From Gynurincola endophyticus (GTDB taxonomy: Bacteria > Bacteroidota > Bacteroidia > Chitinophagales > Chitinophagaceae): 33,425 nucleotides of DNA. Positions 28,701-33,425 of the stretch are shown in pieces. Position numbers and translations under genes: made by a program. The notes under the pieces are model-generated. The model was not told the origin of the DNA, did not search any database, and was given only the letters and a program-made list of their open reading frames with translations. The stretch's first letter is position 1, and each line of letters begins with the position of its first letter. Where the stretch lies: the NCBI RefSeq assembly GCF_003991195.1, contig NZ_RCWL01000015.1, forward strand, positions 1-33,425, read 5' to 3'.

Positions 28701-29186
28701 CAATATCGGAATGGCTACTTCTTCTTTTCTGGAAAAATTATTAACGGCGGAGTTAAGTTTTCGATAAAGAGAAATTGTTCTGTTCTCTATTTTATAAGCA
28801 ATTGGCTGATCAGTTAAAACCTTATCGAGGAAGGTATTCAACGGCATATCTTTTACAGATATGGTAATAGGCTTTGTATTATCGAGCAAAGCGCGATTTG
28901 AAAAAATCAGGTATCCTGTTTGCTGTTCAACAGCAGTGAATACTTTTTTCAGCGTAATATTCTTGCCGGCCAGGGTTACAGTTTGAGAAAAAGAGTTGGC
29001 CGACACATGCATACAGCATACGAAAAGGATGAATGCAGTGATTCTCATAACACGGTACATTTGGGTCCATAACCGGCGAAACTGAGCCGGACGTTGACCG
29101 CCATCCTGATCCACAGAAGTTGAAGGCGACGCAACACTGAACAAACCGGGCACAGAATACCTGTTGCAGTTAGCAGTTTTTTGCAT
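25752..29186 (-). CDS. SusC/RagA TonB-dependent transporter with STN signalling domain
   Basis: 1144 residues from the ATG at 29186. Order: an extended N-terminus (1-42), signal peptide (about 43-64), STN domain (about 70-142), carboxypeptidase-D-like beta-sandwich (about 164-240), plug (about 258-375, with VRIRGIGS and PLYVVDNVPF), and a 22-strand-type barrel ending in VGVNLSF. The STN domain is the part that contacts FecR-type anti-sigma proteins, and FecR and sigma genes lie directly upstream, so ligand binding probably turns on this locus. ATGs at residues 43 or 47 (29060, 29048) would give a more ordinary signal peptide. The long MQKTA-type start is nevertheless familiar from Chitinophagaceae SusC proteins. 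Confidence 0.95.
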   Translation of the reverse strand: MQKTANCNRYSVPGLFSVASPSTSVDQDGGQRPAQFRRLWTQMYRVMRITAFILFVCCMHVSANSFSQTVTLAGKNITLKKVFTAVEQQTGYLIFSNRALLDNTKPITISVKDMPLNTFLDKVLTDQPIAYKIENRTISLYRKLNSAVNNFSRKEEVAIPILMADVSGVITSADGTPLAGATVLVKNSQKYVVTNEAGRFQIEASIGDVLVVSFVGYNPKEVAITDKNISNLVSIKLEEVSALMDQVEIVVAYGRQSKSSYTGAASVVTAKDLEGKPRASFQESLQGNVAGLQSTSGTGQPGASGNVRIRGIGSYAAGSSPLYVVDNVPFVDGPTTVLAFSSNTLAGINPNDIESVTVLKDASATAIYGSRGANGVILITTKSGKAGKSKINLSAQTGYSQIAMNERNKPLSTREMTELLIEGVINSNATGLSGINTNEAAYQYLIDQGLKPNVNTDWFDVITQRGKFQQYDLSLSGGNDKTSVFASAGYYKQDATVKGQGFERFTSRLRVKHKASNSLSINAGFAPSYQKLSTIPNSGTGANPIRSLNRLVPWVAPYNENGTYSGILYNPEIVRNENKYDTRIYALLGDFGAELKITPDLVAETKVGIDFSYTDDYRFWSPLWVDAASVRGRGAEYTSLFINWSVTNLLKYNRNLGDFGLDATLGQEAQKITRKYISTQADEYAQAGLYTLSSAAKPFVAWSNEGASALVSYFLNTSVNYKRKLYLNLTGRIDGSSRFGKSVRYGKFGSIGFAWNLSDEDIIANLGFVKELKIRSSFGVNGNQAPDWYGVLGEYSTSGSYNASPAYILRQIQNDFLTWEKNKPFDIGVEFSLFDNRLSGSFDYYQRITSDLLMSADISAVNGLGTQNRNIGSFENSGIELSLTSQNIRANKPLGFNWNTSFNISTNKNQILTLSGVDQIITGNYNRVIGGNYYEFYMPGWAGVDPQTGEGLWYVDGTKNTTTNKFTDARPFNQGSALPRFFGGLTNTFEYKNFTLSFMFYFNWGNKLFDTWGAYTSNDASAGVTDYGAIARVDYENRWQKPGDVTSTPKMVYRGSQTGVASQTSSRFMYDGSYIRLRDVFLSYDLPVKNTVLTKAQLFLRANNLFTYVKDDRLRHDPETYVDGLINQNLPISTQVLVGVNLSF

Positions 29187-29234
29187 AAATTGCAGTGTTT
29201 GGTTGTTTAGTTAGATGATTACAAGAGACATTTA

Positions 29235-29297
29235 TATGAATCAACCAAATTCTTACGGGTTCTGCTGGCAGGCAGAATCCGTTTTTTATGATTCATA
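29235..29297 (-). promoter_or_regulatory. Two-tier hairpin in the SusC leader
   Basis: In the 142-nt gap between FecR and SusC, a perfect 9-bp outer stem (TATGAATCA 29235-29243, TGATTCATA 29289-29297) encloses an 11-bp inner stem with one mismatch (29255-29265 with 29272-29282). On the + strand the inner stem is followed by TTTTTT and looks like a terminator, but no + strand gene ends here. On the transcribed minus strand it would form a leader structure 48 nt before the SusC start. It could be a transcript-processing or regulatory structure. Pairing is seen; function is inferred. Confidence 0.5.
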
Positions 29298-29328
29298 CTT
29301 CATTGTTATTTATACAATCTTTATTTCA

Positions 29329-30543
29329 TTATGGCAATACAATCAGTTTTCGTCCTTCTTCGATTTTAAACTGTACTTCGGATCTCTCCAATATTCCTAA
29401 AACTGTTGATAGTGTTAAATTGCGCTCCATCTTTCCCCAAAAAACAATATCAGGTATACCTTTTTCATAAACCACTTCGATATTGTACCATCTTTCCAGC
29501 TGGCGCATGACATCTTCTAACCCGATATCATCAAAGTTGAAAATGCCATTCTTCCATGCTACGATCTGTTCTGTTTCTACATCACTGACTACTCTGATCG
29601 TTTCTTTCTCTGTTATCTGAGCTTGTGTTCCCGGTTTCAGCACAACGCCGGCATTATTGTCAATCTTTCCAGATTTATATTTCTTCACCAATACAGCGCC
29701 TTCCAACAAGGTGGTATTGATTGATTTTTCATCGGTATAAGCATTGATATTGAAATGAGTTCCCAATACTTTTACTTCCGCTTTATTTTCAACATTCACA
29801 AAAAACGGTAATGCTTTATTATGTGCTACTTCGAAATAAGCTTCTCCGCTAACCGTTACCCTTCTTTCATTTCCTTTAAATACCGTAGGATATTTTAAAG
29901 AACTTCCTGCATTCAGCCACACTTTTGTTCCGTCAGCCAATACCAGATTAAACTGACGGCCTTTCGGCGTTGTAATGGTATTGAAACTGGTTGCATCACT
30001 GGCATCTCCGGCTACATTATAATTCAGTTCACCTGCCTTTAAAACAGCTAATGCACCGTTTTCTTTTGCAATCACACCATCTTGTAATGAATCCAGTATC
30101 ATGGTCGATCCATCAGCCAGTGTTAATACGGCGCCGGTTGTTCCCGGGTCAATATCTAGCATGGCAACAGGCAAGTGCTGCTTGTCTGAGCTACCGAAAT
30201 CTGTATTTTTCCAGATGAAGAAACCACCCACTCCTATTATTAATACAATAGCAGCTGCATAACGCAACCAGTACATTCTTCTCACATTGGCAGGTACAAC
30301 TTCCGCTTCCTGAATATCTTTTGAAACGATTGTTTCAAAAATATCATCTGCCTCATTTTTTGATAAACCCTCTGAAAAAGATTCAATGAACTCTGCAGCC
30401 AGTATTTCTTTATCTACTTCCTGCTTGAGCCAATCTTCCGTTTCCGGAAGCGATAACAGCTCCAGCAATTCACGTCTTTCTGCAACAGTGCAAAGACCAT
30501 TTTTATATTTTTCCAGTAGATAACTACAACGACTAACTTTCAT
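29329..30543 (-). CDS. FecR family anti-sigma regulator
   Basis: 404 residues. The N-terminal cytoplasmic part (1-90) is helical and would bind the ECF sigma factor. A single transmembrane segment spans about 94-110. The periplasmic part has a FecR domain (about 185-285, with TTPKGRQFNLVLADGTKVWLNAGS) and a C-terminal DUF4974-type domain (about 330-404, with FNFDDIGLEDVMRQLERWYN). In the family, a ligand-loaded SusC STN domain signals through FecR to release or activate the sigma factor. It lies 186 nt behind the sigma gene and 142 nt ahead of SusC, the standard order. Confidence 0.95.
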   Translation of the reverse strand: MKVSRCSYLLEKYKNGLCTVAERRELLELLSLPETEDWLKQEVDKEILAAEFIESFSEGLSKNEADDIFETIVSKDIQEAEVVPANVRRMYWLRYAAAIVLIIGVGGFFIWKNTDFGSSDKQHLPVAMLDIDPGTTGAVLTLADGSTMILDSLQDGVIAKENGALAVLKAGELNYNVAGDASDATSFNTITTPKGRQFNLVLADGTKVWLNAGSSLKYPTVFKGNERRVTVSGEAYFEVAHNKALPFFVNVENKAEVKVLGTHFNINAYTDEKSINTTLLEGAVLVKKYKSGKIDNNAGVVLKPGTQAQITEKETIRVVSDVETEQIVAWKNGIFNFDDIGLEDVMRQLERWYNIEVVYEKGIPDIVFWGKMERNLTLSTVLGILERSEVQFKIEEGRKLIVLP

Positions 30544-30653
30544 ACTGTTATAATATATAGGACATTTCTACGGCTTGTCGCTTCCGCACAAGATTCTTTT
30601 GATCAATGACAATCGTTGTCCTGTTGAATTTTTATAGAAAACATGGATAAGGT

Positions 30654-30676
30654 TACCGGCTTCTGATCTGCCGGTA
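30654..30676. repeat. Perfect hairpin between sigma and FecR genes
   Basis: TACCGGC (30654-30660) and GCCGGTA (30670-30676) form a perfect 7-bp stem with a 9-nt loop in the 186-nt gap. GCCGGTA occurs again at 30715-30721. No U-tract follows on the transcribed strand, so a terminator is unlikely. It could be an operator or an mRNA structure tuning FecR against sigma. Confidence 0.4.
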
Positions 30677-30729
30677 TACTATATAGAACGTCTGAAGTAA
30701 AAAAGAGGGGTAGTGCCGGTAAAAAAAAA

Positions 30730-31293
30730 TTACCATTCGCCATTCGGATCAAGCATTGACCGTAATTGCCTGAGGGCGGCCATCAGGTGTTTTTTAACCG
30801 TATCTTTTGCAATTCCGAGCTCGGTAGCAATCGCTTCGTGTTTCAGGCCTTCAATGCGGCTTAATTCAAAAACACGGCGTTGTTGGGGAGGGAGTTTTTT
30901 AGCTGCAAGGAAAACTTTTTCCAGTAACTGACGGTATTTGATTTCATCGAATAACTGGTCATTTTCTCCCAGCCAGCCTGACGGAAGCAGTTGCTGAAGA
31001 TATTTATCCTCATTCATTTTCTTCCGGAACTTATCATAAATATAATTACGGATGAGAACATTCAGATAACCGGAAAAATTCTCAATCTCTACCAGCCTGG
31101 TGCGATTTTGCCAGATCCGGAGAAATACGTCCTGTAACGCATCTTTTGCGTCGGTTTCGGAGCGCAGCATTTTGAGCGCTACATAATAAACTTTATGGCG
31201 ATAGAATTCATACAAATCTCTGAAGGCAGTTTCGCTGCCATCTGCAATTTGCAGGAGAAGCTCTTCATCTATATATGCTCTGTTCGAACCCAA
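30730..31293 (-). CDS. ECF RNA polymerase sigma factor (sigma-70 family)
   Basis: 187 residues, normal ECF length. Region 2 is at about 22-90, with the DAKDALQDVFLRIW core-binding helix. Region 4 is at about 130-180, with LPPQQRRVFELSRIEG and a helix-turn-helix (HEAIATELGIAKDTVKKHL). Together with FecR and the STN-bearing SusC it forms a trans-envelope signalling cascade that probably controls SusC and the downstream genes. No convincing TAnnTTTG promoter was found directly upstream. The gene is the promoter-proximal end of the minus-strand run and borders a repeat-filled gene-free region. Confidence 0.95.
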   Translation of the reverse strand: MGSNRAYIDEELLLQIADGSETAFRDLYEFYRHKVYYVALKMLRSETDAKDALQDVFLRIWQNRTRLVEIENFSGYLNVLIRNYIYDKFRKKMNEDKYLQQLLPSGWLGENDQLFDEIKYRQLLEKVFLAAKKLPPQQRRVFELSRIEGLKHEAIATELGIAKDTVKKHLMAALRQLRSMLDPNGEW

Positions 31294-31570
31294 ATCAGCA
31301 ATACCTTGTCTGGTTAGTGTAAATTACAAACACACGAGGTCGCCCGACAAAAATGGTTGTTCACCAATTTTATCAATAAGCAGCAACAGATTTTTGCTAT
31401 CACCTGTTAGTTTGTCAGTTAGTATCAAATATAAATAAAAAATTTAAGGAACAGGTTTGATTTTAGCCGGGGGAAGAAAGTGAATACCAGGCTTTCTTCT
31501 CAATTCCCTTAATACCTCCTATGTTTGAGATCTTAATTTTTCAACATTAAGGAATTAAGCCAGTTCTTAT

Positions 31571-31652
31571 AATTGAAAGTTGAAAATTGAAAACGGCTAT
31601 GCAGTAACAATTATAAATTATGAATTGCACTACCCATTTTCAACTTTCAATT
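31571..31652. repeat. Perfect 16-bp inverted repeat
   Basis: AATTGAAAGTTGAAAA (31571-31586) is the exact complement of 31637-31652. The 50-nt interval contains an A/T-rich near-palindrome (CAATTATAAATTATGAATTG). It would fold into a long hairpin or cruciform. Similar A/T-rich arms are common in extragenic repeats of Bacteroidota. Confidence 0.6.
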
Positions 31653-31941
31653 GCCTTCAATTCCGTTGCTTACGGGAAATCATTATAAATTTGATGTTGG
31701 TTAATATTTTTGATCGTCATTTAAATAAGAAGTAAATGAAGGGAAACAAGAAGCCACCAGTACCGGCTTCACGTACTTTTTAACTTCACTCCTTTCATTT
31801 TTAGATTGAAATCATCTACAGTTATCCAACACCAATTCTATATACAAAACACTTAATTCCTCCTATGTTGCAGATCTGATTTTTTTCACCATTAAGAACA
31901 TTAAGGTATTAAGCAGGTTATGGTCAGTAAGGGAATTAATG

Positions 31942-31996
31942 GAAGCAACTTTGTTGCTTCGGGGAATAAACCAGTGGTGGATGTCTCATCCACCAC
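31942..31996. repeat. Pair of tight perfect hairpins
   Basis: GAAGCAAC-TTT-GTTGCTTC (31942-31960) is a perfect 8-bp stem with a 3-nt loop. GTGGTGGATG-TCT-CATCCACCAC (31974-31996) is a perfect 10-bp stem with a 3-nt loop, 13 nt further on. Stems this GC-rich and perfect stand out from the A/T-rich surroundings. They may be part of an extragenic repeat or of a small structured RNA ending at the terminator at 32110-32156. Confidence 0.55.
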
Positions 31997-32109
31997 ATAC
32001 AGGGAAGAACTTTATTTTAATGGTTAGTTTCTTTTCACCATTAAGAAATAAAGGACATTACGCTTATACTAATAAGATACGAAAAATTGTTGAGATTTCA
32101 AAATGAGGT

Positions 32110-32156
32110 AAAAAAGACAAAACGCTGATTCCCTGTCAGCGTTTTGTCTTTTTTTT
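32110..32156. terminator. Strong bidirectional rho-independent terminator
   Basis: A perfect 19-bp stem (32110-32128 with 32136-32154) has a 7-nt loop, with an A-run at the left end and an uninterrupted T-run (32149-32156) at the right. It can stop leftward transcripts from the toxin-immunity genes. It has an even better U-tract for rightward transcripts, although no + strand gene lies to its left in this region. Confidence 0.85.
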
Positions 32157-32377
32157 AGTATTAGTCAGTACGGATACATAAAGTCCTGTATCTCTAATTT
32201 TAGAGAGTTACCAAACATTCTGTAGAATTACGTTCAATCTTATTAAAAGATTAAGATACATATTGTGCGATAAGGGAGAAGTGATTAATATAACGAATAG
32301 CATCCTTAAATAGGAGTTCTAATACTAACTCTATTTACCAGTGTTAACCACTTTCCTTTCGCCAAATTTCCAATCAA

Positions 32378-33007
32378 TTAATATTCTTTTAAGACTTCTG
32401 ACAATTTTTTACTAATCTCTTCTTTTCTGAATGGATTATGAGTCATCCTGTAAATAACTTTATTTTCATCTACTCCAATAAAGTCACCATCTTCCAGATC
32501 TTTTAGATGGAAGTATTCTTTATCAGCTATAAGGATCGAATAAACGTCCGAAGGATTTAAAAGTTTCTTTTCTTCTTCATTAAAGATATACATAATTCGG
32601 TTGTAATCAGATTCACCTATATATTCTTTCTTAAATTCTGATACATCTACCTTTCTCAGATCAACATCACGTCCCTTGCAACCAATCAAAGAATAGCCAC
32701 TAATTGTACCACTTGAGACATAAATTTCATAAGGTACAAAACTCAATGACTTGCTGTCATATACTTTTATGTTAGTAAGTTTAAAATCACGTTCCGTTTC
32801 TCTATCATATTTTTTCAATATGTTAGAATGAAAAGTAAAAGCTACATAACCAAGAATATCACTTACACCAACAAGTACACCTCTTAACAATCCTTCATTG
32901 ATTTGATCTATCAAATTTGAATATTCTGATGGAAGCTTAGTTATCACATTCCGAATCAAATCGATTTCCCAATTCTCTATTTTAGTTCTTTTAAATAAAC
33001 CAAACAT
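32378..33007 (-). CDS. Probable immunity protein of the adjacent toxin
   Basis: About 209 residues from the ATG at 33007. The open frame extends to 33061 but overlaps the upstream gene, while 33007 leaves a 10-nt gap and starts MFGLFKRTKIENWEID. It is a soluble, acidic protein with no signal peptide or membrane segment. The sequence does not match an immunity family I can name. The call rests on position: it directly follows the C-terminal end of a polymorphic toxin on the same strand, the usual place for the cognate immunity gene. The locus is followed by the terminator at 32110-32156. Confidence 0.6.
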   Translation of the reverse strand: MFGLFKRTKIENWEIDLIRNVITKLPSEYSNLIDQINEGLLRGVLVGVSDILGYVAFTFHSNILKKYDRETERDFKLTNIKVYDSKSLSFVPYEIYVSSGTISGYSLIGCKGRDVDLRKVDVSEFKKEYIGESDYNRIMYIFNEEEKKLLNPSDVYSILIADKEYFHLKDLEDGDFIGVDENKVIYRMTHNPFRKEEISKKLSEVLKEY

Positions 33008-33017
33008 TCTAATTATT

Positions 33018-33425
33018 TTAAAATTTTGTAAACCAATTATACTTACCAAACCAACCAACATCAGGCTTAAAGCCTGCTCGCAAAAAGTTGTATCGATATG
33101 AGTCTAGAAGCGAATGTTGAACTGTATTTAGTTTCCAGACATTCAACCTATTATTTACTGCCCAGTTAGGTAAATTATAAGCTCGTTGCATACGTTGAGT
33201 TATAAAGACATGATGAAACTCTGTACTTATTCTTTGAGTACCTGTAGAAGTCGAAATTTTGGCTAATGTCGTTGTTCCACCCCTTGCTCTTTTATATTGT
33301 GCAAATGTTTTACCTCCTTGCAACCAACCACCTCCCGAATTAACAGCTAATTGTTTAATTTTAGGAACGACTTTAAAAGACACCGCAGTTGCTACCATTC
33401 CTTCCCAGAAGTGGGGGTCTTGTGC
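33018..33425 (-). CDS. Polymorphic toxin C-terminal end (partial, runs off the window edge), HNH-like nuclease pattern
   Basis: 135 residues are visible; the frame is open to the right edge, so the N-terminal part lies outside. There is an internal Met at 33398, but residues before it (AQDPHFWEG) continue the frame, so it is not a complete small protein. Visible-fragment numbering: a linker rich in K/G/T, then E69-F-H71-H72-V-F, a PNW-x-V-N-N stretch (about 86-92), N100 and H104 with D108. The HH...N...H spacing resembles the HNH/ENDO VII-type nuclease toxins (SHH/LHH-like) at the end of Rhs or other secreted toxins. The exact family and delivery route are not visible. The probable immunity gene follows after 10 nt. 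Confidence 0.7.
   Translation of the reverse strand, partial: AQDPHFWEGMVATAVSFKVVPKIKQLAVNSGGGWLQGGKTFAQYKRARGGTTTLAKISTSTGTQRISTEFHHVFITQRMQRAYNLPNWAVNNRLNVWKLNTVQHSLLDSYRYNFLRAGFKPDVGWFGKYNWFTKF

Larger units (their letters stand above)
31508..32060. repeat. Degenerate direct repeat, three copies
   Basis: Copy A (31508-31566) and copy B (31852-31920) share CTTAATxCCTCCTATGTT, AGATCT, a T-rich stretch with TTTTTCA, CATTAAG and TATTAAGC/AATTAAGC. Copy C (32031-32060) repeats the TTTTCACCATTAAGAA part. Within copy B, xATTAAG recurs three times at about 9-nt spacing. These look like members of an extragenic repeat family. Confidence 0.55.
31294..32377. other. Gene-free intergenic region filled with degenerate repeats
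   Basis: About 1.1 kb without a credible gene in either strand. It contains direct repeat copies at 31508-31566, 31852-31920 and 32031-32060; inverted repeats at 31473-31499, 31571-31652, 31942-31960 and 31974-31996; and a strong terminator at 32110-32156. The part from 32157 to 32377 shows only a small TCTCTAA/TTAGAGA hairpin near 32191-32206 and is probably the 3' flank of the immunity gene. Nothing resembling a tRNA or transposase remnant is visible. Confidence 0.7.

Noticed and set aside
29215-29400. Small + strand open frame ending over the FecR gene, which would explain the terminator-like hairpin
   Set aside because: It overlaps the hairpin and the FecR end, has no domain or leader, and its reading continues through the hairpin itself.
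10986-31293. Classical polysaccharide utilisation locus
   Set aside because: SusCD and ECF/FecR are present, but no glycoside hydrolase, lyase, sulfatase or sugar-processing enzyme occurs; all enzymes are S12 hydrolases or a dipeptide epimerase.
31508-31996. CRISPR array
   Set aside because: Repeats are degenerate, unequal in length, irregularly spaced and without cas genes.
33008-33061. Longer start of the immunity gene
   Set aside because: The extension overlaps the toxin reading frame and is just the hydrophobic shadow of it; the start at 33007 leaves a 10-nt gap.

Overview
The window looks like a chromosomal segment from a Bacteroidota bacterium, most likely of the Chitinophagaceae/Sphingobacteriia type. 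The evidence is a SusC/SusD pair driven by an ECF sigma factor and FecR, lipoproteins with LxGC/LxSC lipoboxes, a type IX secretion (T9SS) sorting tail with a PorV-like partner, TAnnTTTG-type promoters, and A/T-rich gene leaders without Shine-Dalgarno sequences. No tRNA, rRNA, CRISPR array, transposase or phage gene was found inside the window.

Left part (1-10.8 kb). Two tandem promoter-leader modules point leftward out of the window and resemble stable-RNA (rRNA) leaders. They are followed on the + strand by a zinc-ribbon/RDD membrane protein. Next comes a pair of very large genes I do not recognise (1795 and 1420 aa, 19 nt apart), preceded by a bipartite inverted repeat that ends at the start codon and closed by a hairpin terminator. 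This two-gene cassette is the best candidate for something undescribed.

Middle part (10.98-31.3 kb). Eleven genes all run on the minus strand. In transcription order they are: ECF sigma factor, FecR anti-sigma, SusC with an STN signalling domain, SusD lipoprotein, two serine hydrolases of the beta-lactamase/S12 fold, a 1731-aa duplicated parallel beta-helix surface protein with a T9SS tail, a PorV-like outer-membrane protein, a third serine hydrolase, an L-Ala-D/L-Glu-type dipeptide epimerase, and a DUF819 membrane protein. From SusC down, gaps are 12-108 nt, so much of this may be co-transcribed. No glycoside hydrolase is present. The enzyme set points to import and use of peptides containing D-amino acids (for example peptidoglycan stem peptides), not a polysaccharide. 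The secreted beta-helix protein and its PorV partner are an unusual addition. The functional reading is inference.

Right part (31.3-33.4 kb). A gene-free stretch of about 1.1 kb is packed with degenerate direct repeats, perfect inverted repeats and a strong bidirectional terminator. At the edge is the C-terminal end of a polymorphic toxin (HNH-like HH...N...H nuclease pattern), followed 10 nt later by a probable immunity gene.
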